A stretch of DNA of 64,000 nucleotides from Myxococcus sp. RHSTA-1-4 (GCF_020037125.1 NZ_JAIQDG010000032.1:1-64000); one strand, 5' to 3'; counted from the stretch's first letter, positions 44,470 through 53,997 are shown. Numbers and translations: made by a program. Notes: a model not told the origin generated them from the letters alone.

Positions 44470-46947
44470 TCAGGCCCCCTTCTGGGGCGGCGGGGCCACC
44501 GCGGCGCTCGGTCCCTTGATGGCGGAGCGCAGCAGGAAGACGGTGAGACCGGCGAAGAAGAGCAGGCCCCAGAGGTTGGACCAGAGCGGGTGCGCCAGCT
44601 CGCTCTCACCCACCGTGTTGAGGAAGGCGCCCAGGCCGCCCTCGTGGCCCAGCATGGCGGGCAGGTTGATGGCGCGCGTGCCGGCGCCGTCCGTGGCGAT
44701 CTCCAGGAAGGCGATGAGCACGCCGGCGATGGAGCCACCGGCGATGTAGCCGGAGGACAGCAGGGTGCCCGGGGAGAACTCGGACTCGGCCGCGCTGCCG
44801 CCGCGCACGCGGTCCACGACGTAGCGGACCATGCCGCCCACGAAGAGCGGGGCGCTGCTGCTGATGGGCAGGTACACGCCCACCGCGAAGGGCAGGGCGG
44901 ACACGCCGCACAGCTCCAGCATCAGCGCGATGAACACGCCCAGGAGCACCAGGTCCCACGGCAGCCGCTGGGTGAGGATGCCGTCGATGATGAGCGAGAA
45001 GAGCTGCGCCTTGGGCGCGGCGTAGCGGGTGAGCTGCTGTCCCTCGTACACGCTGACGCGGCCGCCGATGCCCGGGTCCACCACGTACTGGATGGTGCCC
45101 GCCTCGTCGACCAGGTACTTGCCCGCGGGCACCGGCGTGTCCGCGCCGCGCACGAAGCCCTCCTTGTACGTGCGCTGGGGGCCCTGCGTGACGGCGCCCA
45201 GGTCCGCCACCTTCACCTGCTTGCCGCTGGTGGGGCTGAGCGTCACGGCGCCCAGGTCCTGCGGCGCCACCTCGCGCCAGCTCCGCAGCTCCAGCGCGCC
45301 GCCGGGCTGCGTGTTCAGCTCATAGCCCTGCGCCCACACGGCCTTGCGCAGCGCCGCCTCGTCCAGGCCTCGCGACGCCAGCGCCTCGGGAGTGACGGCC
45401 CAGGGGAAGGTGTACTGGACGCGGGACTCCTGCGTCAGCTCGGACACCTGCACGCCCGGGTGCGGCTCGGGGATGGTGACGGTGGCGCCGCGGTTGAGCG
45501 TCACCAGCACCAGGCCGATGAACATGGCGCTGGTCAGCACGCCCACGAAGAGCGCCACCTGCTGCCGCTTCGGCGTGCCGCCCACCAGGAAGGCCGTCTT
45601 CAAATCCTGCGCGGTGGTGCCGCCGTTGGACGCGGCGATGCCAACGATGGCCGCCGTGGTCAGCGCCATGAAGCGGTCCTCGGAGGACGTCCACCCCATC
45701 AACAGATAGACGAGGCAGGTGACGAGCAGCGTGGCCACCACCATGCCGGAGATGGGGTTGGACGAGCTGCCAATCTCACCGGTGATGCGCGCGCTCACCG
45801 TCACGAAGAAGAAGCCGAAGATGACGATGAGGATGGCGGAGATGAAGTTCACCTCCAGCGGGGGCGACAGCCAGATGGCCAGGATGAGCAGCGCGCTGCC
45901 CACGAGCACCACGGTGATGGGCAGGTCCTGCTCGGTGCGAAGCAGCTGCGGCGCGGTGCCATGCGTGCGCGAGGCCTTCAGCGTCTCCACGCTGCGCTTG
46001 AAGGCGCCGACGATGGTGGGCAGCGAGCGGATGAGGGAGATGAGGCCGCCGGTCGCCACCGCGCCCGCGCCGATGTAGAGCACGTAGGCGTTGCGGATCT
46101 GGTCCGGAGACATGTCCCGGATGAGCTGGCCGTTGTGCACCAGCAGCGGCGTGTCCAGCCCGCTGCCGAAGAAGGAGATGGCGGGGATGAGGATGAGGTA
46201 GCTCAGCACGCCGCCCGCGAAGGTGATGGACGCCACGCGCGGGCCGATGATGTAGCCCACGCCCAGCAGCTCCGGGCTCACCTCGGTGGACACCGTCGCG
46301 CTCTTCAGGCCCTTGAGGGGCGTGCTCAGCACCTCGCGGAACAGCTTCATGCCCGAGTACGCGAACTTGTAGATGCCGCCCACCAGGAAGCCGATGATGA
46401 CCGTGCGCGCGTTGGTGCCGCCCTGCTCACCCACGATGAGCACGTCCGCGCTGGCCGTTCCCTCCGGGTAGGGGAGCTTGCCGTGCTCCTGGACGATGAG
46501 GCCCTGGCGCAGCGGAATCATCATCAACACGCCGAGCACGCCGCCCAGCGCCGCGGTGAGGAACGCGTGGGTGAGGCTGATGTCGTAGCCCAGCAGGAGC
46601 AGCGCGGGCAGCGCCGCCGCCACGCCGAAGGCGAGCGACTCGCCGGCCGAGCCCGTCGTCTGGACGATGGTGTTCTCCAGGATGCTGGAGTTGCCCAGGG
46701 CCCGGAAGATGGCGATGGACAGCACCGCCACGGGGATGGACGCGGACACCGTGAGGCCGACCTTGATGGCCAGGTACACGGACGAGGCGGCGAACACGAT
46801 GCCGAGCACCGAGCCCAGCACCAGGCCGCGAAGGGTCATCTCCGCGGGAGACTTGTCAGGGGGGATGTACGGCGTATGGGCGTGCGGCGTGTGTACCTGT
46901 GCGACAGGTACGCGCTCGTCGACGACCGGTGGGGTTCCGTGGGCCAA
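44470..46947 (-). CDS. OPT-family oligopeptide transporter with a large extramembrane insertion
   Basis: The 825-residue protein has the OPT layout with more than a dozen hydrophobic segments (ASSVYLAIKVGLTVSASIPVAVLSI, QTTGSAGESLAFG, SSNPISGM). The N-terminal 40 residues are cytosolic and His/Pro-rich (HTPHAHTPYIPP). Residues about 483-645 (from TLNRGATVTIPE to AKAQLFSLIIDG) are hydrophilic and are not part of the usual core, a domain-sized insertion. OPT proteins import oligopeptides or metal chelates by proton symport. The start is a TTG at 46947 with AGGAG in good position, an unusual choice in this neighbourhood. It ends against a convergent lipoprotein gene. Confidence 0.9.
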   Translation of the reverse strand: MAHGTPPVVDERVPVAQVHTPHAHTPYIPPDKSPAEMTLRGLVLGSVLGIVFAASSVYLAIKVGLTVSASIPVAVLSIAIFRALGNSSILENTIVQTTGSAGESLAFGVAAALPALLLLGYDISLTHAFLTAALGGVLGVLMMIPLRQGLIVQEHGKLPYPEGTASADVLIVGEQGGTNARTVIIGFLVGGIYKFAYSGMKLFREVLSTPLKGLKSATVSTEVSPELLGVGYIIGPRVASITFAGGVLSYLILIPAISFFGSGLDTPLLVHNGQLIRDMSPDQIRNAYVLYIGAGAVATGGLISLIRSLPTIVGAFKRSVETLKASRTHGTAPQLLRTEQDLPITVVLVGSALLILAIWLSPPLEVNFISAILIVIFGFFFVTVSARITGEIGSSSNPISGMVVATLLVTCLVYLLMGWTSSEDRFMALTTAAIVGIAASNGGTTAQDLKTAFLVGGTPKRQQVALFVGVLTSAMFIGLVLVTLNRGATVTIPEPHPGVQVSELTQESRVQYTFPWAVTPEALASRGLDEAALRKAVWAQGYELNTQPGGALELRSWREVAPQDLGAVTLSPTSGKQVKVADLGAVTQGPQRTYKEGFVRGADTPVPAGKYLVDEAGTIQYVVDPGIGGRVSVYEGQQLTRYAAPKAQLFSLIIDGILTQRLPWDLVLLGVFIALMLELCGVSALPFAVGVYLPISSSAPLFVGGMVRYVVDRVRGGSAAESEFSPGTLLSSGYIAGGSIAGVLIAFLEIATDGAGTRAINLPAMLGHEGGLGAFLNTVGESELAHPLWSNLWGLLFFAGLTVFLLRSAIKGPSAAVAPPPQKGA

Positions 46948-47030
46948 GCGTGAAGCTCCTTCACGAAGGGAATCGGGCTCCTTCTAGCAGGGAGCCGAGC
47001 CACCGCGAAACAGAGCCCTCGAATGACAAA

Positions 47031-47059
47031 CGCCTCCGCCCGGCAGGGGGGCGGAGGCG
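47031..47059 (-). terminator. Terminator after the sigma-factor gene
   Basis: CGCCTCCGCCC (47031-47041) pairs perfectly with GGGCGGAGGCG (47049-47059) over 11 positions with a seven-base loop. Read on the minus strand it is followed by TTTGTC. It lies 57 nt after the sigma-factor stop and before the OPT start. Confidence 0.65.
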
Positions 47060-47116
47060 CTCGGAAGGGGGGACGTGCCCGGTCGGGCCGGGACGACCCG
47101 CCGCGTCAGGCGCGGC

Positions 47117-48004
47117 TCATTGCTGCATGGCGGCGGCCTCGGGGTCCACCTCGGCCATCAGCGCGGCCAGCTCGGACTTCAGCTTGTCCTTGGCGCGGAT
47201 CTCGAGCTGGCGGGCGCGCTCGCGCGAGAAGCCGAAGTGCTCGCCCAGCTCCTTGAGCGTCATCGGCCGCTCGTTCATGACGCGCTGCTCGATGATGAAG
47301 CGCTCGCGCGGGTCCAGCCGCATCAGCGCGGTGCGGACGCGGGCGTTGATGAGGCCCGCCTCCTCCTTGTCCGCGAACTCGTCGTCCTGCGGCGCGGAGG
47401 CGCTCACCACGAAGTCCACGTGGCTGTTGCCGCCGTCCTCACCCATGGGCGCGTCCAGGGACAGGTCCCTGCCGCCCATGCGCTGCTCCATCTCCCGCAC
47501 CTCGCCGGGCTTCACGTGCAGCCGGCGGGCGATGTCGTCCACGTTCACCACCGCGTCGCCGCTGCCGAACTTCTCCAGCTCGCGCCGGGTGCGGGCCAGG
47601 CTGAAGAACAGCTTGCGCTGCGCCTGGGTGGTTCCGAGCTTCACCAGCGACCAGCTCTTGAGGATGTAGTTCTGGATGTACGCGCGGATCCACCACACGG
47701 CGTAGGAGATGAGGCGGATGCCCTTGTCCGGGTCGAACTTCTGCACCGCCTTCATCAGGCCGATGTTCCCCTCCTGGATGAGGTCGGACATCTTGATGCC
47801 GTAGGAGCGGTACTCGTACGCCACCTTCACCACGAAGCGCAGGTTGGAGGTCACCAGGCGGTGGCCCGCGGCCAGGTCGCCCTTGATGAAGCGCCGTGCC
47901 AGCTCCTGCTCCTCCTCCACCGTGAGAAGGGCGTAGTGGTTGATCTCCGACAGGTACATCGCCAGAGAGCCGGAGTTGGACGACTGCTCGGTGGAAGCCT
48001 GCAT
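47117..48004 (-). CDS. Sigma-70 family factor of the RpoH (sigma-32) type
   Basis: The ATG at 48004, with GGGAG eight bases upstream, gives 295 residues; an earlier in-frame start at 48160 would add 52 residues without similarity. Region 2 is complete (LVTSNLRFVVKVAYEYRSYG, DLIQEGNIGLMKAVQKFDPDKG, YAVWWIRAYIQNYIL), region 3 follows, and region 4 (LKELGEHFGFSRERARQLEIRAKDKL) contains the HTH. There is no region 1.1, so it is an alternative sigma factor of the heat-shock or developmental group. Myxobacteria have several such SigB/SigC-type paralogues, and I cannot say which this is. A 454-nt non-coding region lies upstream. Confidence 0.9.
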   Translation of the reverse strand: MQASTEQSSNSGSLAMYLSEINHYALLTVEEEQELARRFIKGDLAAGHRLVTSNLRFVVKVAYEYRSYGIKMSDLIQEGNIGLMKAVQKFDPDKGIRLISYAVWWIRAYIQNYILKSWSLVKLGTTQAQRKLFFSLARTRRELEKFGSGDAVVNVDDIARRLHVKPGEVREMEQRMGGRDLSLDAPMGEDGGNSHVDFVVSASAPQDDEFADKEEAGLINARVRTALMRLDPRERFIIEQRVMNERPMTLKELGEHFGFSRERARQLEIRAKDKLKSELAALMAEVDPEAAAMQQ

Positions 48005-48458
48005 GGTGTCTCCCGACGGGGCCTCTCTGGGGAGGCCGAAAAGGTTTTCGGACCGCCTGACAACTTGACGAAGGGTGTCTTGAGCAACGCCGGTGCCAAC
48101 TTGCCGCTGTGCGTCTTCCCCAATGTCTCTAGGGGGTTGGCGAAGCCTGGACGCGTGCACAAGGCGGGGAACCTGTAACCGTTACAACTCTCCTGGACGC
48201 GGGCCGCGGAAACGGAGCGGTAGGAACTTCAGAGCCATCCGCACGAGGCCTCCCGCATGAGGGCCCGGGTGTCTTCCTCCCGGGCGACGTGGATTCGACA
48301 CGGCGGGGCGAACGCCAGAACAAGCCGGCCGCCCCGCCGCGAAAAAGGCGTAACGACGCCCCCGGCGGATGACAGGTGCCTTTTCCCGGGTGCGCCAGGA
48401 CGGCCGGGCAGCGGGCGCGATGCCCGGCGCCCACCTGCCCGCCAGCCCCAGCGTGGGC
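48005..48458 (-). promoter_or_regulatory. Regulatory region upstream of the sigma-factor gene
   Basis: No gene was found in this 454-nt stretch. It holds a perfect 13-base palindrome at 48174-48186, a short hairpin GGCCTC/GAGGCC at 48020-48037 within the presumed leader, and no clear sigma-70 or sigma-54 promoter. The length suggests extensive control of the sigma-factor gene. Confidence 0.4.
48174..48186. promoter_or_regulatory. Candidate operator TGTAAC-C-GTTACA
   Basis: This is a perfect inverted repeat with one central base, located 170 nt upstream of the sigma-factor ATG. It stands out because it is AT-rich and symmetrical in a GC-rich region. Such a site could bind a dimeric regulator; the regulator is unknown. 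Confidence 0.4.
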
Positions 48459-50480
48459 TCAGGAAGCCCGGCGGCGCGCCTCGGCGGAGATGGCGCGCTT
48501 CAGGCTTCCGAGCAGCTGTGAGGCCTCGCCCTGCCGCAGCGGGCGGCCGCCGAAGCGGGCCTCCAGGTAGCGGCGGGTGACGGGCGTCAGGGCGGGGGAG
48601 AGGGGGTGGCCCTCACGCGTGAGCCGCGCGTCCAGGTCCTCCAGTGTCTCGCCCTCGAGGCGCTCGACGCGCGCGGCGGCGAGCTGGGCCTCCACCGCGT
48701 CCACGAAGCGGGTGGCCTCGTGAGGGCGCTCGCGAGCGAGGACGCGGGTGAGCATGCGCCAGGCGGCATACGCGCCCATCCCGGCGACCAGCGCGGCGCC
48801 CCATGCGCGCAGCGGCGGCAGGCGGCTGGGAGACTCCTCTCCCCCGCGGCGCCGGGGCGGGCGGACGAGCGCGCGTGCCACGTCCATCTGGTCCCGGAAG
48901 GAGTAGTCGACGACGGCGCTGCGCCACCGCGCCTCCACCGCCTCGTAGAAGCTGATGAGCTTCTGGAGGACGACGGAGGACTGGCTCGCGCGGTGGGCCG
49001 GGGGCGTCGCGTCCACGGTGACGAAGCCGCGCCCTGGCACCAGCACGTGTGTCCAGGCGTGCGCGTCACCGGCGCGGACGATGTAGGCCTCGTCCACCCG
49101 CTCGCCGCCGAAGAAGCCGGTGGCCAGCCGGGCGCGGATGCCCTGCGTGCGCAGCATCAGGGTGAGCGCGGTGGCGAAGTGCTCGCAGTGTCCCGCCTTG
49201 CGCACGAAGAGGAAGTCCGCCAGCGGGTCGTCCACGTCCCCGCTCAGCTCCAGCGTGTACGTGAGCTCCTGCTGCAGCCACGCGGCCAGCTTCCTCGCTG
49301 CGGCCAGCGGCTCGCGCTCTCCGTTGAGCACGCGCGCGGCCGTCTGCGCGACGCGGGGGTCCAGTTCCTCCGGAATCGTCAGCAGCGCGTCCTGCTCGTC
49401 GGGAGGGAGGTCCCGCAGGTCGTGGCCGCTGCCGCCGGGAGGCAGGCTGTAGGCCTCGTAGGCGTAGGAGATGCCGGGGTCCTGGAGGCGCACCTCGCCG
49501 CCGCCCATCTCCTGGAGGCCGACGCGCCGGCTTCCCGACTGCTGGTGGGCCACCGCGTTGCCCAGCCGGGAGGGCGTCTCCAGGGCCACCAGCGTGCGGG
49601 CTCCGTACGCGGGCAGCAACTCCACGCGCTGGTGGACGAGGTCGTCGCCCCCCGGCCGCAGCGTCACCATGTACATGGCGCCACGGGGCGGGCGGCCCAC
49701 GCTCGTCCACTCCTGCCCGTCGAAGACGTCGTAGGTGCGGCCCAGCCAGTACGCGTCCAGCGCCTCCTTCCCCGGGTCCGGGGAGAGGGTGGCGCGCAGC
49801 ACGATGCGCGGGTTGCCCTTGATGGTGCCCGCGCCGCCCAGCCGCACCGTGTCGGAGAGGCCCGTGGTCGCGGGGCCCAGGCCCGGCGACGCGCGCGGGC
49901 CCATCATGTTCCAGTTCAGGCGCGGGAAGAGGATGAAGAAGGCCACGGCGCCGGCCACCGCGAAGCCCACGCCCGTCGCCAGCGGGCGCATCACCTGGCG
50001 CACCGGCACCGGCTCGCCCTCCGGCACCGAGGCCTCCACCACGCCCAGCGCCAGCGCCATGCTGGAGAGCACGCCGAAGGCCACCAGGAAGAGGCCGTAG
50101 ACGAGCTCGCCGGACAGGGCCGCGCCACCCGCCACCATCAGCAGCCCGGACAGGTGGACCTGCCCGTCGGTGGCGGGCTCCGGCGCGGACAGGAGCCGGT
50201 GCGCGGAGATGAGGCCCGCGAAGGAGCACGCCGCCACCACGAGGTTGATGGCGCCCGCCAGCACGTTCATCCCCAGCACCGCGGCGACGACGAGCAGCAG
50301 CAGCGCGGTGAGCTTCGCCCGCTTCGCGAACAGGCGCCGCCCCGCCAGCGCGCACACCAGCGACAGCGCGTACAGCACCAGCGTCCACACCGGGAGCTGC
50401 CCGGACACCGCCATGGAGGCGAACGCGGCCCCGGAGCCCAGGTCCCTCAGCGCCAACCGCAGCCGCGTGCCCGGCCTCAT
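48459..50480 (-). CDS. Membrane-bound transglutaminase-like protein (TgpA type)
   Basis: The 673-residue protein has about six hydrophobic segments in residues 15-190, a periplasmic transglutaminase-like domain with the catalytic triad (Cys432 in KAGHCEHFA, His near 474 in GDAHAWTHV, Asp in VTVDATPPA), a further membrane segment near 570, and a cytosolic C-terminal part with a short DUF4129-like region. In other bacteria TgpA homologues sit with MoxR and DUF58 genes, as here. Its ATG overlaps the DUF58 stop by 4 nt. The substrate of this class is not established. Confidence 0.88.
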   Translation of the reverse strand: MRPGTRLRLALRDLGSGAAFASMAVSGQLPVWTLVLYALSLVCALAGRRLFAKRAKLTALLLLVVAAVLGMNVLAGAINLVVAACSFAGLISAHRLLSAPEPATDGQVHLSGLLMVAGGAALSGELVYGLFLVAFGVLSSMALALGVVEASVPEGEPVPVRQVMRPLATGVGFAVAGAVAFFILFPRLNWNMMGPRASPGLGPATTGLSDTVRLGGAGTIKGNPRIVLRATLSPDPGKEALDAYWLGRTYDVFDGQEWTSVGRPPRGAMYMVTLRPGGDDLVHQRVELLPAYGARTLVALETPSRLGNAVAHQQSGSRRVGLQEMGGGEVRLQDPGISYAYEAYSLPPGGSGHDLRDLPPDEQDALLTIPEELDPRVAQTAARVLNGEREPLAAARKLAAWLQQELTYTLELSGDVDDPLADFLFVRKAGHCEHFATALTLMLRTQGIRARLATGFFGGERVDEAYIVRAGDAHAWTHVLVPGRGFVTVDATPPAHRASQSSVVLQKLISFYEAVEARWRSAVVDYSFRDQMDVARALVRPPRRRGGEESPSRLPPLRAWGAALVAGMGAYAAWRMLTRVLARERPHEATRFVDAVEAQLAAARVERLEGETLEDLDARLTREGHPLSPALTPVTRRYLEARFGGRPLRQGEASQLLGSLKRAISAEARRRAS

Positions 50481-51445
50481 GCCGCCTCCTCTTCCCCGCG
50501 AGGCCCCTCATGGCCCAGCCACGCCAGCGCCCGGAGCAGCCGCCGCTCCTGCGCGGAGCCCGCCGCCGGACGCAGGCGTCCGTCCACCGTGTCCAGCCCC
50601 ACCTCGTGCCCTTCCTCGATGAGCCGGTGGGCCAGCGCGGCCACCTCCTCGCAGCGGCGCTCCAGCGCGTCGCCCTCGAGCCCGGCCTCCACGGCCAGCA
50701 CCCAGGTGCGGCGCTCCTCGCGCTCGCGCTCCACCCGCAGCAGCTTCCCCAGGGCGGCGCTCTTGCGCCAGTGGATGCGGCGCGCGTCCTCGCCCTGCAT
50801 CAGCTCGCGAAGGCCCGCCACGTCCCCGGTGCCGTCGTTGCGGCGCGGGTTGCCCGCGTCACCCACCGGCCCACGCTCCGCCTCACCCGGGTCCACGCAG
50901 GCGTAGCCGCGCCGCGGGTAGACGAGCAGCATGCCCTTCAGCGGGAAGACGCGCGTCTTGGCGAACAGGCCCAGCGGCCACGTGGTGGTGACGCGCACGC
51001 CCGCCAGCGGCACCGGCCCCCGCTTCGGCGCGGTGAGGTCCGCCCGCACCACGTGGTCCACGCCCGAGGGCAGGTAGCCCACGCCACCCTCGCCCGACAG
51101 CGGCGAGTCCGCCTCCGACAGGGTGAGCGCGAAGCCATGGCCCCGCTTCTTCGTCACCGCCCAGCGGAAGGCGAAGGGCTCGCCGGCGAAGGCCGCGTCG
51201 GTGCCCACGCGCCGCACCGACAAGTCCCTCAGGCAGCGCTCCGACAGGACGCCGGACACCACCACCATGCTCAGCAGCATGCCCAGCAGGAGGTAGAGGA
51301 GGTTGTTGCCGGTGTTGAGGGCGCCCAGGCCCACGCCGAACGTCACCACGAGGTACGTGCGGCCGATGCGCGTCACCTTGAGGGTGCGCGGCAGCCGGAA
51401 CCGCGCGCGCAGCCGGGACCACCACTGCCTGGGACGCAGTCTCAC
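50477..51445 (-). CDS. DUF58 (von Willebrand-like) membrane protein
   Basis: The GTG at 51445 overlaps the MoxR stop by 4 nt (GTGA) and gives 322 residues; an upstream ATG at 51607 would lie inside the MoxR gene. Two hydrophobic segments near residues 30-70 (LGALNTGNNLLYLLLGMLLSMVVVSG) are followed by beta-rich sequence and the DUF58 signature GDVAGLRELMQGEDARRIHWRKSAALGKLLRVE. DUF58 proteins accompany MoxR AAA ATPases and transglutaminases as an envelope-related unit. No MIDAS-type metal motif was seen. Confidence 0.88.
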   Translation of the reverse strand: MRLRPRQWWSRLRARFRLPRTLKVTRIGRTYLVVTFGVGLGALNTGNNLLYLLLGMLLSMVVVSGVLSERCLRDLSVRRVGTDAAFAGEPFAFRWAVTKKRGHGFALTLSEADSPLSGEGGVGYLPSGVDHVVRADLTAPKRGPVPLAGVRVTTTWPLGLFAKTRVFPLKGMLLVYPRRGYACVDPGEAERGPVGDAGNPRRNDGTGDVAGLRELMQGEDARRIHWRKSAALGKLLRVEREREERRTWVLAVEAGLEGDALERRCEEVAALAHRLIEEGHEVGLDTVDGRLRPAAGSAQERRLLRALAWLGHEGPRGEEEAA

Positions 51446-52422
51446 CGGGGCGCCGGGACCTTCCGGGAAATCTCCTCCAGAAGGTGGGCCGCCTCGTCGC
51501 GAGCCGTCACGCCCTGCACGGCGCTGCGCAGCAGCACGCGGTGCGCCCAGCAGGGCACCAGCACCGCCCGCACGTCCCCCGGCGTCACGAAGTCCCGGGA
51601 GTCCCACAGCGCCTGCGCCCGGGCCGCCGCGCCCAGCGCCAGCACCGCGCGCGTGGAGGCGCCCCGCTCGATGTCGCCGTGCTCACGCGTGGCCTTCGCC
51701 AGCCGCACCACGTAGTCCGCCACCGTCCCGTCCAGCTTCAGCTCCGCGGCCAGGGTGCGCAGCGACGCCACCTCCTCCGGCCCGGACACCGTCTCCACCC
51801 CGTCCAGGGGCGGCAGGCTGCTCCGCGTGGCCAGCAGCCGCGCCTCCACGTCCGGCGCCGGGTGGCCCAGCGACATGCGCACCATGAAGCGGTCCAGCTG
51901 CGAGTCCGGCAGCGGGTAGGTGCCGGAGAAGTCCACCGGGTTCTGCGTGGCCACCACGATGAAGGGACCGGGCAGGGCGTACGTGGCCCCGTCCAGCGAC
52001 ACCTGGCCCTGCGCCATGGCCTCCAGCAGCGCGGACTGGGTGCGCGGCGGGGCGCGGTTCAGCTCATCCGCCAGCACGAGCTGCCGGAAGAGGGGACCGG
52101 GCCGGAACTGGAAGGTGGCCGTCTGCGCGTGGAAGACCTGGGCCCCGAGGATGTCGGCGGGCATCAGGTCCGCGGTGAACTGGACGCGGGCGAAGCTCAG
52201 CCCACAGGCCCGGGCCAGCGCCTCGGCGAGTGTCGTCTTGCCCACCCCCGGCACGTCCTCCAGGAGGATGTGGCCTCCTGACACCAGGCAGGTCACCACG
52301 AGCTGGGTCTGGGCTTCCTTGCCCTGGACCGCCCGCCCCAGTTGGGTGGCGATCCGTTCCATCACCGAGCGCGCGGAAGCAGGGGAGGGGACGGGGGACA
52401 GGACGCGGGCGGGCTGGTTCAT
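51442..52422 (-). CDS. MoxR-family AAA+ ATPase
   Basis: With the ATG at 52422 the product has 326 residues; a GTG 13 codons upstream lacks a ribosome-binding site. It contains Walker A (LLEDVPGVGKTTLA), Walker B (LVLADELNRAPP), sensor 1 (VVATQNP) and a lid domain. MoxR ATPases act as chaperone-like remodelers and are usually encoded just before DUF58 proteins. Here the order MoxR, DUF58, transglutaminase with 4-nt overlaps indicates one operon and probable physical interaction. Confidence 0.92.
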   Translation of the reverse strand: MNQPARVLSPVPSPASARSVMERIATQLGRAVQGKEAQTQLVVTCLVSGGHILLEDVPGVGKTTLAEALARACGLSFARVQFTADLMPADILGAQVFHAQTATFQFRPGPLFRQLVLADELNRAPPRTQSALLEAMAQGQVSLDGATYALPGPFIVVATQNPVDFSGTYPLPDSQLDRFMVRMSLGHPAPDVEARLLATRSSLPPLDGVETVSGPEEVASLRTLAAELKLDGTVADYVVRLAKATREHGDIERGASTRAVLALGAAARAQALWDSRDFVTPGDVRAVLVPCWAHRVLLRSAVQGVTARDEAAHLLEEISRKVPAPR

Positions 52423-52531
52423 CCGCCGCCACTCTAGCCGACTCCCCCCCGGAACGGTCACGCCCCGGAGGAGCGGCGTTCTTTCGTTCCATCCAGGACG
52501 CCCGCCTGCTCTCTCGGGGCGTGGGCCCCGC

Positions 52532-52855
52532 TCACGCCGGGAGGACGTCCTCGGGCGTGTAGTACGCGCGGCGCGGGGACGTGCCCGTGCCCACGCCGAA
52601 GTACCGGAACATCCGCTCGTGGTGGGTGGCCAGGCCGCGAAGCTGCACCGGCCGCTCCACCAGGTCCCTCGTCAGCACCCCCACGGCGCTGTCCTTGAAC
52701 TCCCTCAGGTGCGTGAAGTCCAGGACGACTTCATGCCCACTCAGGGACGCCAGCGAGGTGTGCACTTCCTGCGCTGTCCTGCCGTCCAGGATGCCTTCCA
52801 GACGGAGGGTGACACGGCCTGCGACTTCTTCACGGTGGATCTGGAGACCCGCCAT
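52532..52855 (-). CDS. STAS-domain anti-anti-sigma-like protein
   Basis: The ATG at 52855 gives 107 residues; a longer frame to 53005 has no support. The sequence has the alternating strand-helix pattern of STAS domains (GRVTLRLEGILDGRTAQEVHTSL, VVLDFTHLREFKDSAVGVL). The FKDSAVG segment is where the phosphorylated serine of SpoIIAA-type proteins lies, and a Ser is present. It could bind an anti-sigma factor or a histidine-kinase-like ATPase; no such gene adjoins it. It is 109 nt upstream of the MoxR gene on the same strand. Confidence 0.75.
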   Translation of the reverse strand: MAGLQIHREEVAGRVTLRLEGILDGRTAQEVHTSLASLSGHEVVLDFTHLREFKDSAVGVLTRDLVERPVQLRGLATHHERMFRYFGVGTGTSPRRAYYTPEDVLPA

Positions 52856-53089
52856 TGCTGTGCTCTCCCAAGTAGATGCTGTGTGCACGGTGTGCCGTTG
52901 AGATGGGCACGGCGGCTGCAAGCACACTCCGGGCCAACCGTGGTCCCGAAGCTCCAGCAGGGAGACAACCCGTGGAGTGCCTTCAGCCGGGCGCAAACAC
53001 TGCACTCCGACTCGTAGGAAGGTCAGCCCCCCTGGACTTCAATCCAGGGTGACTGTCAGGCAGCGGGCGTCCCCCGTGTCGCGCAGCGG

Positions 53090-53827
53090 TCAACCCCGCC
53101 GGTCGTCCGTTGCCTGCTGAGCGCGGAGGGTGAGCTGTCGCTCCTGCCGCGCCTTCAGCTTCCGGAACTCCTTCACCACCTTGGTGGGGTAGCCGGCCAT
53201 GAACTTCTTGCGCGACTCGGGTCTGGCGAGGATGCGCCTGGCCAGCCCGGGGCCCGCGTTGTAGGCGACGAGGGCCCGCTCCACGGTGCCGAAGCGCTGG
53301 ATGAGGTCCGCCAGGTACGCGGTGCCGAGCTCCACGTTCGTCTCCGCGTCGAAGAGGTTGCTGGAGCGCCCCAGCCGGAAGCCTGCCTTGTCCGCCAGGT
53401 ACTTGCCGGTATCCGGCATCACCTGCATCAGCCCCATGGCCCCCACGTGGGACACCGCGTAGTTGTTGAAGCTGCTCTCGCAGCGGATGACCGCCACCAC
53501 CAGCAGCGGGTCGATGTTGTTGCGCCGGGCCTCGCGGACGATGGCCACCGCCAGCCGCCGCTGCTGCCGCTCCGGCAGCCCGGAGGCCTTCACCAGCTCC
53601 GTCACCCCCAGCCGGTCCGCCTCGGCCAGGTCGGCCTCGTCCTCGTACACCTGCAGCTTCGCCAGGGCCGCCTTGAGCTCGGCCTCGCGCTCGGACAACC
53701 GGGCGCGCAGCTCCGTCACCTCCGGCGCCTCGCCCTGGGGGCCCTCGGGAACCTGCACCGGAAAGGCGAGCGCTCCCGTTCCCATCAGCATCGCCGCCGT
53801 TGTCATCGCCACCGTCCAGCCCCGCAT
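53090..53827 (-). CDS. Small lytic transglycosylase (SLT domain)
   Basis: The ATG at 53827 has GGGGAGG seven bases upstream and starts a signal peptide (MRGWTVAMTTAAMLMG...ALA), giving 245 residues. A coiled-coil stretch (about 40-75) precedes the SLT domain: VIRCESSFNNYAVSHVGAMGLMQVMP with the catalytic Glu in RCESS, NVELGTAYL, and ALVAYNAGPG. The C-terminus is basic. It cleaves peptidoglycan in the periplasm, and the coiled coil may tie it to a partner. Two hairpins with T-runs on the same strand lie about 130-200 nt upstream. Confidence 0.88.
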   Translation of the reverse strand: MRGWTVAMTTAAMLMGTGALAFPVQVPEGPQGEAPEVTELRARLSEREAELKAALAKLQVYEDEADLAEADRLGVTELVKASGLPERQQRRLAVAIVREARRNNIDPLLVVAVIRCESSFNNYAVSHVGAMGLMQVMPDTGKYLADKAGFRLGRSSNLFDAETNVELGTAYLADLIQRFGTVERALVAYNAGPGLARRILARPESRKKFMAGYPTKVVKEFRKLKARQERQLTLRAQQATDDRRG

Positions 53828-53957
53828 CCCGCCCTCCCCATCCAAGGACACCTCGGATGGTCTGGCGGCAAAGCAGGCGGCGTGCCACGTCCCTTCACCG
53901 CCTGTCTCTCCTTAAGATCTCCCCACGCAAGGGCCGGAACGTGCCTCCGCGGGCCGG

Positions 53958-53997
53958 AAAAAATGCCCGGGTTGGGCAGTGCTCTACCCAGCCCGGG
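53958..53997 (-). terminator. Minus-strand intrinsic terminator, upstream of the lytic transglycosylase gene
   Basis: On the minus strand CCCGGGCTGGG and CCCAACCCGGG form an 11-position stem with one wobble and a ten-base loop, followed by CATTTTTT. This is a classical terminator, but it lies in a divergent intergenic region rather than behind a gene. Confidence 0.7.
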
